From CALNYS01 sp942490855 (GTDB lineage Bacteria > Planctomycetota > Phycisphaerae > Phycisphaerales > UBA1924): DNA of 64,000 nt. Positions 45,315 through 53,493 of the stretch are shown here, piece after piece (within the stretch, counting starts at the first letter, position 1; each line of letters opens with the position of its first letter). Under the pieces are notes generated by a model that had not been told where the DNA came from, searched no databases, and saw only the letters and a program-made list of their open reading frames with translations. Both the position numbers and the translations under genes were made by a program. The stretch spans positions 62,001 through 126,000 of the forward strand of contig CALNYS010000005.1 of NCBI GenBank assembly GCA_942490855.1, given 5' to 3'.

Positions 45315-45348
45315 ACAACGCCCGCGACTGTGAAGCCGCGGGCGTTGT
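45315..45348. terminator. Bidirectional terminator between convergent genes
   Basis: A perfect 12-bp stem ACAACGCCCGCG/CGCGGGCGTTGT with a 10-base loop (45327-45336), between the convergent msrBA and Arg-rich protein genes. It is flanked by AAACAAC on the left and GCGTTTCGG on the right, so it could serve both strands. Confidence 0.7.
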
Positions 45349-45359
45349 GCGTTTCGGTT

Positions 45360-45400
45360 CCCCCTCATCGAGAGGGGGCCGGTGGAGAGATGGGCGGGGG
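45360..45400. repeat. Dispersed GC-rich hairpin repeat, degenerate copy
   Basis: CCCCCTCATCGAGAGGGGG followed by CCGGTGGAGAG. It matches in plan the elements at 50291, 60926 and 61901 (C/T block, short loop, complementary G/A block, then GGGG-TGAGGG), all in intergenic gaps. Confidence 0.45.
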
Positions 45401-45401
45401 G

Positions 45402-46439
45402 TTAGTCGTCGTACATGCCGACGTTGCCTTCTTCGATTACGACCGTCAGCCCGAGCAGCTCGCGGTCTTCGCCCGAGAGCATCTGGAGCTCGTGGTCGAG
45501 GGCGTGCTGCGTGATGGCTTCGCCCTGCATGGTGCGCACCGCGGCGAGCAGGAAGACGCTGTCGCTGTCGTAGGGGTTCAGGCGCGCGGCCCGCTCGTAG
45601 CGGCGCTCGAGGTCGCGCAGGACGTTGGTCAGACGCGGGGTCGGGCGGAAGCGTTCGAGCGCGCCGTCTTCGGCGCGGAGCGCCCGGCGGAAGGCGGTCG
45701 CGGCGACGGTGTCGTCGTAGAGCCCCGCGGCGGCGAGCCCGTAGCCGATCTTGGGCAGGGGGTCGTCGCGGTACGAGGAGGCGAGGATGCCGAAGCTGTC
45801 GAGCGCCGCGCGGTGGTGGCCGCGTTCGAGGTCGTCCCACGCGTCGCCCGTGTATTCAACATAAACAGGACGGCGGGCGACGACCGGGCGACGGCGTTGC
45901 ACGATGGGGCCGTCGATCACGACCGTCCGCGTCACCACGTGCTGACGCGGGGGCGGGCAGTAGGCGGGGGACCCGATGCGGAAATCAACGACCACGCGCG
46001 GGCGGTCGTCGTGACGCCGGCGGTCGTGACGATCACGGGTAGCGGGGCGGCGCACCGCGTGCTGGCGTTCGCGGCGCTCGCGCAGGAGGTCGTGGGCGCT
46101 GGGGCGGCGGTCGTTGTGGACGACGCGCCGGGTGCTCCGCTGGTGGTCGCGCTCGGACGCACGCTCCACCGTGCGGTGACGGATCGTGCGGCGGGCGTCG
46201 CGGAAGCGGTCGCCCTGATCGCGCCGCTGGGCGCGGTCGGAACGGGCGTCGCTGCGGTTGGGGCGTGCGTCGCCACGCCGTTCGGCCCGCTGGGGTCGGG
46301 CGCTGTCGCGCGGGGTGGACTTCTGGTTGGACTTCTGGGCCTCGCGGCGGTCGGTGCCGCGGGGTTCGTCGGCGGCCGCGGCGGGCATCGCCAGCATGGT
46401 GGTGGCGGCGAGGGTGAGAATCGCGTGTCTGAGCTTCAT
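45402..46439 (-). CDS. Exported Arg/Asp-rich protein with TPR-like C-terminal domain
   Basis: 345 residues. A signal peptide (MKLRHAILTLAATTMLAMPA then A-A-A) is followed by a low-complexity region (about 25-150) of repeated R-x-D/R-R-D units, probably disordered and highly basic. A V-V-V-D-F-R-I-G-S linker leads to a helical C-terminal half (about 205-330) resembling tetratricopeptide repeats: D-D-L-E-R-G-H-H-R-A-A-L-D-S-F and L-P-K-I-G-Y-G-L-A-A-A-G. Start at 46439 is supported by GGAG seven bases upstream. Function unknown; the basic region might bind nucleic acid or acidic polymers outside the cytoplasm. Confidence 0.7.
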   Translation of the reverse strand: MKLRHAILTLAATTMLAMPAAAADEPRGTDRREAQKSNQKSTPRDSARPQRAERRGDARPNRSDARSDRAQRRDQGDRFRDARRTIRHRTVERASERDHQRSTRRVVHNDRRPSAHDLLRERRERQHAVRRPATRDRHDRRRHDDRPRVVVDFRIGSPAYCPPPRQHVVTRTVVIDGPIVQRRRPVVARRPVYVEYTGDAWDDLERGHHRAALDSFGILASSYRDDPLPKIGYGLAAAGLYDDTVAATAFRRALRAEDGALERFRPTPRLTNVLRDLERRYERAARLNPYDSDSVFLLAAVRTMQGEAITQHALDHELQMLSGEDRELLGLTVVIEEGNVGMYDD

Positions 46440-46572
46440 ATCCGTGCTCCAATTCCGGCGCACGCGGTGAGCGGTTGCCAACCGGGTGACGCCGCCTGTG
46501 CCAACCGCCGGCGAGCCCCGATTGTTCCGGACCCACGCCCGAACCGCCCTGAGAGCCCGAAAACGGCGTTTT

Positions 46573-46601
46573 TGGAGCCCCCTGCTCTAGGTCCTAGAAT
46601 G
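46573..46601 (+). promoter_or_regulatory. Putative sigma70-type promoter with overlapping operator for the DGQHR-HEPN pair
   Basis: TTGGAG (46573-46578) and TAGAAT (46596-46601) are separated by exactly 17 bases. An 11-bp inverted repeat CTAGG-T-CCTAG (46588-46598) overlaps the -10 and is a natural operator candidate. The region is AT-richer than the genome, which raises the chance of accidental matches. Confidence 0.45.
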
Positions 46602-46718
46602 TATGTTATGTAGAATTGGCTCTCGGCGGGCGTGATGGTAGGCGGGTTCTTATGATGCGTGCCACTTCCGATCCCGCCAGAGACTACTCAACGACCCATT
46701 CACAAGTCGGAGATCACG

Positions 46719-47687
46719 ATGGCATCGCCGCGAACGCTCTCATATTCCGCGAGCCTCGTGTCACAGGGCACGCACCGCTTCTACACACTGACTATGCCGA
46801 GCGAAGTCCTCCGCCGCACGTGCTTCGTGACGAATCGGCTTGAGGACCCGATTGAAGGCTTCCAGAGGCTCCTAAATCGCGAGCGCGCCCAAGACATCGC
46901 AGACTATATCGACGAAGGACTAGGCACCATCCCCACAAGCATTATCCTGTCAGCACAAGAGTCAGCCGAGTTCAATTATGACTCCGCGCGCAAGACGATA
47001 TCTTTCCGGGATCTTCCGAAGGCGTTCCTAGTGCTTGATGGACAACATCGGGTTTATGGCTTTGCCCTTGCAAAATCGAACCTGCGTGTTCCGGTCGTGA
47101 TCTATACCGATCTGACACGGAGAAATGAGACCCGTATTTTTATCGACATTAATACCAAGCAGCGCCCAGTACCAAGCGAACTACTGCTAGATATCAAGAG
47201 CCTTGCTGACTATGAGTCCGACAATGAATCATTCAATCGAAAGCTCTTCGACATCCTTCGCAACGATCAGTCGGGCCCGCTTTATGGACGACTGAGCGCA
47301 GCCAGCCGCTCTCGCGGCAAGCTCTCACGCGTCACATTCAATTCCGCTGTTTCTCCGATCGCAGGAACATTTCAAGGATCTGCAGAAGATGCCGCCGATG
47401 CATTGAGCTCATACCTAGCTGCCGTGTCCAGCTGTCTCGACGAGATGAAGGTGAGCGACGCACTTACAAAGCCGATCCCGTTCCGCGGACTATTGCGCGT
47501 GTTTCCCTCGGTAGCAAGGCGAGTTAAAGACCGACACGGCAGCGACTACTCAGTCGACAATTTCTTAGAGATTCTCCGCCCTGCACTTTCGAACGTCGGC
47601 GCGTCACGGTTCAGGAAGCCCGGCAAATCTGTTGCCCAGCTCGCGGATACGCTACAGGGGTCACTAGATGCCGACTTCGTCATCTAA
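46719..47687 (+). CDS. DGQHR-domain (DndB-like) protein
   Basis: 322 residues from the ATG at 46719, with CGGAG eight bases upstream. The defining D-G-Q-H-R lies at 107-111, preceded by R-A-Q-D-I-A-D-Y-I (57-65) and followed by the family motif F-I-D-I-N-T-K-Q-R-P-V (141-151). Proteins with this domain include DndB, the repressor of DNA phosphorothioation operons, and components of other DNA-modification islands. Here no dnd genes are present; the only partner is the next gene, which it overlaps by 20 bases. Base composition is clearly lower in GC than the flanking ffh and Arg-rich genes, indicating transfer. It probably regulates or senses DNA for the pair. Confidence 0.85.
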   Translation: MASPRTLSYSASLVSQGTHRFYTLTMPSEVLRRTCFVTNRLEDPIEGFQRLLNRERAQDIADYIDEGLGTIPTSIILSAQESAEFNYDSARKTISFRDLPKAFLVLDGQHRVYGFALAKSNLRVPVVIYTDLTRRNETRIFIDINTKQRPVPSELLLDIKSLADYESDNESFNRKLFDILRNDQSGPLYGRLSAASRSRGKLSRVTFNSAVSPIAGTFQGSAEDAADALSSYLAAVSSCLDEMKVSDALTKPIPFRGLLRVFPSVARRVKDRHGSDYSVDNFLEILRPALSNVGASRFRKPGKSVAQLADTLQGSLDADFVI

Positions 47688-48666
47688 TATTAAAGGCGGC
47701 TGGCCTGCCGTCCTACTTGCCAGAATATTACCAGGACTTCCCGACATCGCGAAGGCGGCCACTGGCGAAGGTCTTCGCCAGTGGGTTCTAGCGTCTGATA
47801 TCCAGTTCTACAGCACACCAAGTCCAAGCAAGTTCGTACTAAACTACAGCAACGCATCGCTTTTCACCGAACATTTTGCAAATGAGGTGTCGCGATTTGC
47901 GTGCGCGAGTCGTGAGACACTCGCAAACATCAACCTCCCTCCCGCAGCCATTCCGCGTTCACGCGCGTGGGCACTTATACAGCTTTACTACGCAGCTTTC
48001 TATAGCGCCCACTCGCTCCTGCGCCTTGACGGCCTCTCGCTAACCCAGCTAGATCGAGGGCACGCGAACCACCTAAGCAGTCTTGCTAGTGCATATGGTT
48101 ACGGTGGCCAGATCCTCCCCGGATTCTATTTTGCAGGGTCTGATTCGAACGCGACATCCGTCGACTTCCAAAAAGAACAACAGGGCGGCGGATCACATGA
48201 TGCTCTATGGTCTCGGTTTCGTGACTGGCTCAACGACCGAGTAATCGCAACGAAGACGATCAAGACAATCTCGACGACCGATGCCAACAAGATAATCTCC
48301 GGTCTCGATTTACTTGCCGACACGCTCAGCAGCCCACCTGCAAGTAAAGGCACCTGGCTCTCGATGACCCGCAACAGAATCAACTACCGCCACGAGTTCT
48401 CAGCGTGGTACCCGTGGAATCCCCGTGTTGAGCTACGGCTTGCCGATCTTCTTGAAATGGCTCGTCGTGGCGATCTAGATCAGCTCACTTCTGCCCTGAA
48501 TCGTCCACCAAACTTACAATTCTCATTCGCCATCGCCTGTGCGACCATCATCGCGCTGTCGGATTGTGCGTGTCGCATCCTTGCGGATCGTTCCAATGTG
48601 CGCAACGGCTTTCTGGGCCGCACATATCTGGCTCTTGATTCTCTCGCAACACGCCCGACCGGCTAG
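47668..48666 (+). CDS. HEPN-like domain protein, partner of the DGQHR protein
   Basis: 332 residues, starting 20 bases before the end of the upstream gene, so translation is coupled. A helix Q-L-Y-Y-A-A-F-Y-S-A-H-S-L-L-R (105-119) is typical of HEPN proteins, and R-N-R-I-N-Y-R-H (235-242) provides an RX4H motif from R237 and an RX6H from R235, the catalytic signature of HEPN ribonucleases. A hydrophobic helix near 286-302 also carries two Cys. The family call rests on these motifs; no exact homologue is recognised. Low GC like its partner. It could be an RNase effector or a toxin held in check by the DGQHR protein. Confidence 0.65.
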   Translation: MPTSSSNIKGGWPAVLLARILPGLPDIAKAATGEGLRQWVLASDIQFYSTPSPSKFVLNYSNASLFTEHFANEVSRFACASRETLANINLPPAAIPRSRAWALIQLYYAAFYSAHSLLRLDGLSLTQLDRGHANHLSSLASAYGYGGQILPGFYFAGSDSNATSVDFQKEQQGGGSHDALWSRFRDWLNDRVIATKTIKTISTTDANKIISGLDLLADTLSSPPASKGTWLSMTRNRINYRHEFSAWYPWNPRVELRLADLLEMARRGDLDQLTSALNRPPNLQFSFAIACATIIALSDCACRILADRSNVRNGFLGRTYLALDSLATRPTG

Positions 48667-48800
48667 TTAACCATCGCTCGCTGGCGTTCTTCCTTTAGCT
48701 TGTCGAGCCTCCATTTCGCTCTTGGCCATCTCTGTATCGCCCACCACTTGCGAAGCCCCGTCTGCACGACTTACCCCTCCCACCCCACTACACTCCCCCC

Positions 48801-50288
48801 ATGTTCGACCGACTCTCTGACGGCTTTTCCTCCGCTCTCCGCCGCCTCTCCGGGCAGGCCAACCTTTCTGAGGCCAACATCAAGGAGGCCCTGGACGATG
48901 TCCGTACGGCCCTGCTTGAGGCCGACGTGCAGTACGACCTCGTCAACGAGTTCATCGGGCGGGTCAAGAAGGACGCCGTCGGGCACGAGGTCACCAAGGC
49001 CGTCAAGCCCGGGCAGGAGTTCATCTGGATCTGCAACCAGCGTCTGACGGAGCTGATGGCGCCCCCCGAGGGGATCGTCAGCGGGGTGCCGCAGGCGTCG
49101 CCCGGGCCCACCGTCATCATGATGTGCGGGCTCCAGGGGAGCGGGAAGACGACCACCTGCGGCAAGCTGGCGGCGTACCTCAAGAAGCGCGGGCGCTCGG
49201 TGCTGCTGGTCGCGGCGGACCTCCAGCGGCCGGCGGCGGTGGAGCAGCTCGAGACGGTGGCCCATCAGGTGCGGGACGAGGCGCCGGGCGGGGCGCGGGT
49301 GGAGTTCTACGGCGAGCCGGACAAGGTCGCGGCGTACGGGCAGGCCGTGGGCGTGGCGGTGGACGTCTGCAAGCGGGGCGTGAAGCACGCGAAGCAGGAG
49401 AAGTTCGACACGGTCATTCTGGACACCGCCGGGCGTCTGCACGTGGACGACTCGCTGATGGGCGAGCTCAAGGACGTGCAGAAGCAGGCCGCCCCGCACG
49501 AGACGTTCCTGATCGTTGACGCGATGGTCGGGCAGGACGCGGTGGCGGCGTCGCGGGCGTTCCACGACGCGCTGGGCGTGACGGGCGCGATCGTGACGAA
49601 GTTCGATTCGGATACGCGCGGCGGCGCGGCGCTGAGCGTGCGGCGCGTGACGGGGGCGCCGATCCGGTTCATCGGGGTGGGCGAGAAGATCGACGCGATC
49701 GAGGAGTTCCACGCGGACCGCATGGCGTCGCGGATTCTTGGCATGGGCGACGTGATCTCGCTTGTCGAGAAGGCGCAGGAGGAGGTCAGCGAGGAGGAAG
49801 CCGAGCGCCTCAACGAGAAGATGATGAAGGGCGAGCTGACGCTCGACGACTTCCTCAAGCAGATGAAGACGATGCGCCGGATGGGCCCGATGAAGCAGCT
49901 GCTGGGCCTGCTGCCGGGCGTGGGGTCGGCGCTCAAGGACGCGGACATCGACGAGAAGCAGCTCGATCGGGTCGAGGGGCTGATCAACTCGATGACGATC
50001 GAGGAACGGCGCGACGTTGACCGGATCAACCACTCGCGGCGCAAGCGCATCGCGCACGGGTCGGGGCACAAGACCGAGGACGTGAGCCGTCTGACCAAGC
50101 AGTTCGCGCAGATGTCCAAGGTCACCAAGCAGCTCGCGGGCATGGGGATGATGGACAAGGCGAAGGCCGCCAAGCAGCTCATGGGCGCTGGCGGCGGCGC
50201 GCCGGGCGCTGGCGGGATGCCCAGCCTCAAGGGCTCGACGAAGACCAAGAGCCCCAAGGCCGGCTTCAAAAAGCGAAAGAAGCGCTGA
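48801..50288 (+). CDS. ffh: Signal recognition particle protein Ffh (SRP54)
   Basis: 495 residues. N domain (1-90), GTPase G domain with G1 G-L-Q-G-S-G-K-T-T-T (110-119), D-T-A-G-R-L and T-K-F-D, then the Met-rich M domain (about 325-460) with the RNA/signal-sequence binding segment S-R-R-K-R-I-A-H-G-S-G. The C terminus is Lys-rich. Together with FtsY, encoded 2.3 kb away, it delivers nascent membrane and secretory proteins to the translocon. No SRP RNA gene was found in the window. Confidence 0.96.
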   Translation: MFDRLSDGFSSALRRLSGQANLSEANIKEALDDVRTALLEADVQYDLVNEFIGRVKKDAVGHEVTKAVKPGQEFIWICNQRLTELMAPPEGIVSGVPQASPGPTVIMMCGLQGSGKTTTCGKLAAYLKKRGRSVLLVAADLQRPAAVEQLETVAHQVRDEAPGGARVEFYGEPDKVAAYGQAVGVAVDVCKRGVKHAKQEKFDTVILDTAGRLHVDDSLMGELKDVQKQAAPHETFLIVDAMVGQDAVAASRAFHDALGVTGAIVTKFDSDTRGGAALSVRRVTGAPIRFIGVGEKIDAIEEFHADRMASRILGMGDVISLVEKAQEEVSEEEAERLNEKMMKGELTLDDFLKQMKTMRRMGPMKQLLGLLPGVGSALKDADIDEKQLDRVEGLINSMTIEERRDVDRINHSRRKRIAHGSGHKTEDVSRLTKQFAQMSKVTKQLAGMGMMDKAKAAKQLMGAGGGAPGAGGMPSLKGSTKTKSPKAGFKKRKKR

Positions 50289-50290
50289 TC

Positions 50291-50333
50291 CGCCCCCCTC
50301 TCCCCGAGGGAGAGGGGTTGGGGGAGAGGGCGC
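50291..50333. repeat. Dispersed GC-rich hairpin repeat
   Basis: CCCCCCTCTCCCC-GAGG-GAGAGGGG followed by a G-rich half ending GAGGGCG, just after ffh. Related copies lie at 45360, 60926 and 61901. It may act as a hairpin terminator without a T-run. Confidence 0.6.
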
Positions 50334-50349
50334 CTGCGCGCCAGTAAAG

Positions 50350-50371
50350 CCGCGGGATTGCAATCCCGCGG
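50350..50371. repeat. Perfect 22-bp palindrome
   Basis: Two exactly complementary 11-bp halves, CCGCGGGATTG and CAATCCCGCGG, in the ffh/response-regulator convergent gap. It shares its GGGATTGC-ATCCC core with the element 26 bases further on. Confidence 0.75.
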
Positions 50372-50397
50372 TGATGGTCGTCGCGTCAAACAGGGAC

Positions 50398-50419
50398 CCG
50401 AGGGATTGCTATCCCTCGG
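50398..50419. repeat. 22-bp inverted repeat, sister of 50350-50371
   Basis: Arms CCGAGGGAT and ATCCCTCGG around TGCT. With the preceding palindrome it forms a pair of hairpins 26 bases apart, the layout of REP-like intergenic elements. Confidence 0.65.
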
Positions 50420-50436
50420 CTTTCACGAGCCGGAGC

Positions 50437-51057
50437 TCAGAACCCCGCGTCCTTCAGCCAGCCAGACGGCGCGGCGCCCAGCGCGGTGGCGATCCCGAGC
50501 AGCGATTCCAAACTCGGCAGGTGCGCCCCGCGTTCGACGGAGCTGAGCTGGCTGACGGAGATGCCGCTGGCTTCTGAGAGCTCGCGGAGGGTCCAGCCGC
50601 GTTCGGTTCGGGAGAGGCGGATGCGCCGCCCGAGCTCGACGCGCATGCGGTCTTGCGGGCGCTTGCCGAGGCCGTAGGTCTCCGCGGCCTGCGCGAGCGT
50701 GGCGCGGAGCTCGTCGAGCGAGAAGGGCTTGGCGAGGTAGTCGTGCACGTCCTGCTTGAACGTAGTGCGCATGGTTTCGAGCGAGGGGTAGCCGGTCACG
50801 ACGATGACGCAGAGTTTCTCCCATCGCTCGCGGATGGTGCGCAGGACGTCCTCGCCGGAGTGGCGCCCCATCTTCATGTCGAGGAGGAGGACGTCGGGGA
50901 CCTCGCCCTCGATGAGCGCGTAGAGCTCGCCGGGCGATTTCGCCTGTCGGACCTCGTGGCCCTCGTCCTCGAGCACGCCGCGGAGGTACTCGCGGAAGTC
51001 CGCGTCGTCGTCGAGTGAGACGACGCGGAGGCTCAACTCATCATCGCGTTCGCTCAT
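50437..51057 (-). CDS. Response regulator with XRE-type HTH output domain
   Basis: 206 residues. The receiver domain (about 8-125) has the acidic pocket D-D-D (16-18), phospho-acceptor D60 in L-L-L-D-M-K-M, a T/S position in V-V-T-G-Y and K110 in L-A-K-P-F. The output domain (about 138-195) is a Cro/C1-type helix-turn-helix (R-L-S-R-T-E-R-G-W-T-L-R-E-L-S-E-A-S-G and Q-L-S-S-V-E-R-G), which is uncommon for response regulators. Start at 51057 lies inside an ATGA overlap with the kinase gene, whose product is its obvious partner. Confidence 0.88.
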   Translation of the reverse strand: MSERDDELSLRVVSLDDDADFREYLRGVLEDEGHEVRQAKSPGELYALIEGEVPDVLLLDMKMGRHSGEDVLRTIRERWEKLCVIVVTGYPSLETMRTTFKQDVHDYLAKPFSLDELRATLAQAAETYGLGKRPQDRMRVELGRRIRLSRTERGWTLRELSEASGISVSQLSSVERGAHLPSLESLLGIATALGAAPSGWLKDAGF

Positions 51058-52526
51058 AGGGCGCCGCCTCCTTCGGGGAGCATAACCTCGAACACGGCCC
51101 CCCCGCCGGTCTGGTTGCGCGCCAGCAGGACGCCGCCGTGCTCGCGCACGATGCCCTCGGCGACGGCGAGGCCCAGCCCGGTGCCATGGGAGTCGAGGCG
51201 GGTCGAGGTGAAGGGCTCGAAGAGGTGCGGGAGGACCTCGGGGTCGATGCCGGGGCCGTCGTCGGAGCACAGCACGCGCACCCATGTACGCCCCTGCTTG
51301 CTGAACGACTCGGCGGTGACGCGGATCGCGCCGCGCCCGTCCATCGCGTCCACGGCGTTGCGCAGGAGGTTGACGAAGACCTGGGTGAGACGGTCGGGGT
51401 CGCCGCGGAGGGCCGGGGCGTCGGCGAGCTCGGCCTCGAGCCCCACCCCCTTCGCGTCGCGGTCGATCGCCACGAGCGTCCACGCCTCGCGCACGACCTC
51501 GGCGAGGTCCACGTCATCGAGCGTCGGCGGGCGGACGCGCGCGAAGTCCAGCAGGCTCTCGCTGAGTTTCTCGAGGCGGTTGACCACGCGCAGCATGAGG
51601 CGCGCCTTGGAGGGGTCGATCCCCGCCGACGGGGCGCGGGCGATCTCCTCGGCCGTCCCCTTGAGCACCGCCAGCGGCGTGTTCATCTCGTGCGCGAGCC
51701 CGGCGGACATCATGCCCAGGCTCACGAGGCGGTCCTGGTCGGCCATGTTGCGTTCGACGGCTTCGAGCAGGTGGTTCTTGCGTTTGAGATCGCTCGCGAC
51801 CTCTTCGATTTTGTCGAGCGCCTCAGCCAGAGCGCGCTCCTGGCGGCGCAGCTTCGTGACCGCCTCGTTGCGCGAGCGCATGATCTCGCCGAGTTCGTCC
51901 GAGGGCATCAGGTCGCCCGGGATCAGCTCGCGCTCGCGGTCCCCTACTTGCACGGCCTTGTCGGCGAGCAGGAGGCGGCGGATCGGCGTGTACACCTGCT
52001 GGGGAAGCACGAAGAGTTCGAGCAAGAGCGCGATCGCCGCGTAGGCGATCAGCAACGCCGCGCCGACGAAGACGTACAGGCGTTTGACCCCCGCCCGCGC
52101 TTCTGGGGAGCGGTACGCCGCCGCGACCAGCGTGTCGCGCCGCTCGTCCCACACCGCGACGCACGCCGCGTCGGGCGTGCCGACGTGCGCCTCGGCGAGC
52201 CCGTTCGGATCCCGCAGGAGCACCCCGACCGTCTCGGTGAGTCCGATCTCGCCGGCGGTGCCCCAGATCAGCGTGACGTGCCCGATCGCCCCGGGGCGTT
52301 CGCCCAGCGGGAGGCGTTCGAGCGCCGCCAGCGCCGTCCGGCACTGTTCGCGCTCGCCCGCGAGGACCACCCGCGCCACGGCCGGGCGGACCACGAAGAG
52401 CAGCAGCACCGCGAGCCCGATCGAGAACGTCGTGTGCAGCACGATGAGCTTGCGCCGGATGCGCCAGGGCGTGAGCGGCCAGGGGCGTTTCTTCGCGCTG
52501 TCGGTTGGGGAGGCGGGGGTGGACAC
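51054..52526 (-). CDS. Membrane sensor histidine kinase
   Basis: 490 residues. Transmembrane helices at about 27-50 and 150-175 bracket a periplasmic sensor of some 100 residues; a HAMP-like linker and coiled coil (about 176-262) follow. The DHp domain has the phosphorylated H279 in A-H-E-M-N-T-P, and the ATPase domain has N-L-L-R-N-A-V-D-A-M, D-D-G-P-G-I and G-T-G-L-G-L. The sensory domain has no recognised fold. It follows ftsY by 43 bases and overlaps the response regulator by four, so it is probably expressed from the ribH operon. Confidence 0.9.
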   Translation of the reverse strand: MSTPASPTDSAKKRPWPLTPWRIRRKLIVLHTTFSIGLAVLLLFVVRPAVARVVLAGEREQCRTALAALERLPLGERPGAIGHVTLIWGTAGEIGLTETVGVLLRDPNGLAEAHVGTPDAACVAVWDERRDTLVAAAYRSPEARAGVKRLYVFVGAALLIAYAAIALLLELFVLPQQVYTPIRRLLLADKAVQVGDRERELIPGDLMPSDELGEIMRSRNEAVTKLRRQERALAEALDKIEEVASDLKRKNHLLEAVERNMADQDRLVSLGMMSAGLAHEMNTPLAVLKGTAEEIARAPSAGIDPSKARLMLRVVNRLEKLSESLLDFARVRPPTLDDVDLAEVVREAWTLVAIDRDAKGVGLEAELADAPALRGDPDRLTQVFVNLLRNAVDAMDGRGAIRVTAESFSKQGRTWVRVLCSDDGPGIDPEVLPHLFEPFTSTRLDSHGTGLGLAVAEGIVREHGGVLLARNQTGGGAVFEVMLPEGGGAL

Positions 52527-52569
52527 GCACGCATCGTCCCGCGCCGCGCCGATGAGGACAACCGCCCCG

Positions 52570-53493
52570 CTATTCCGAGAAGAGCGCGTCGATAAACGCC
52601 TCGGGCTCGAAGGGCTCGACGTCCTGCGGCGTCTCGCCCACCCCGATGAACTTCACGGGGATATCCGTCTGCTCGCGGATCGCGATGACCGAGCCGCCCC
52701 GCGCCGTCCCGTCGAGCTTCGAGAGGAACACGCCCGACACGTCGATCGCGTTCGTGAACTCTTCCGCCTGACGCAGCGCGTTCTGCCCGCTCGTCGCGTC
52801 GAGCACCAGCAGCGTCTCGTGCGGCGCCCCGGGGATCTTCCGCGCCGCGATGTCGCGGATCTTGGTCAGCTGGCGCATCAGCGGGCCCTGCGTGTGCAGG
52901 CGCCCGGCGGTGTCGATCAGCAGCACGTCCACGCCGCGCGACAGCGCCGCCTCGCACGCGTCGTACGCCACGGCCGCGGGGTCGCCCCCCTGCTGCCCCT
53001 TGACGACCTCGACGCCCAGCCGCTCCGACCAGATCTCCAGCTGACGCACCGCGCCCGCCCGGAACGTGTCGCACGCCGCCAGCAGGACGGTCTTGTTCTG
53101 ATCGCGCAGGGCCGCGGCGATCTTCGCGACGCTGGTCGTCTTCCCCGCGCCGTTGATGCCCGCCACGAGGATCACCGTCGGGCCGCTCTCGGCGAACCGC
53201 AGCGAGCGGTCCTGCTCGGGCCACATCGCTTTGAGCTTGGCTTTGAGGTACTCGATCGCGTCGTCGCCCGTCTCGACGGAGCCGCTCTTGAAGTCCGCGC
53301 GCAGGCCATCGATCAGGCTACCCGTCGTCTTCACGCCGACGTCGGCGGAGATCAGCCGCTTCTCGATTTCGTCGATCAGCTCGTGCGAGAGCTTCTTGCC
53401 CGACAGCAGCGAACGCAGCCCGCCCGCCAGCGACTCGCGCGTGCGCGTGAGCCCCTGCTTGATCTTCTCAATCGCCCCGCGGAACAGCGCCAT
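52570..53493 (-). CDS. ftsY: Signal recognition particle receptor FtsY
   Basis: 307 residues, a short form of the SRP receptor GTPase with no acidic A domain: it begins directly with the N domain. G1 is G-I-N-G-A-G-K-T-T-S, G3 D-T-A-G-R-L-H, G4 S-K-L-D-G-T-A-R-G-G. The C-terminal G-V-G-E-T-P-Q-D-V-E-P-F is the family signature. It docks Ffh-ribosome complexes at the membrane. It starts right after the nusB stop codon (TAA then ATG). Confidence 0.96.
   Translation of the reverse strand: MALFRGAIEKIKQGLTRTRESLAGGLRSLLSGKKLSHELIDEIEKRLISADVGVKTTGSLIDGLRADFKSGSVETGDDAIEYLKAKLKAMWPEQDRSLRFAESGPTVILVAGINGAGKTTSVAKIAAALRDQNKTVLLAACDTFRAGAVRQLEIWSERLGVEVVKGQQGGDPAAVAYDACEAALSRGVDVLLIDTAGRLHTQGPLMRQLTKIRDIAARKIPGAPHETLLVLDATSGQNALRQAEEFTNAIDVSGVFLSKLDGTARGGSVIAIREQTDIPVKFIGVGETPQDVEPFEPEAFIDALFSE

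Noticed and set aside
45270..46613. 447-codon plus-strand frame across the Arg-rich gene
   Set aside because: No signal peptide or domain; opposite frame has a signal peptide and ribosome binding site.
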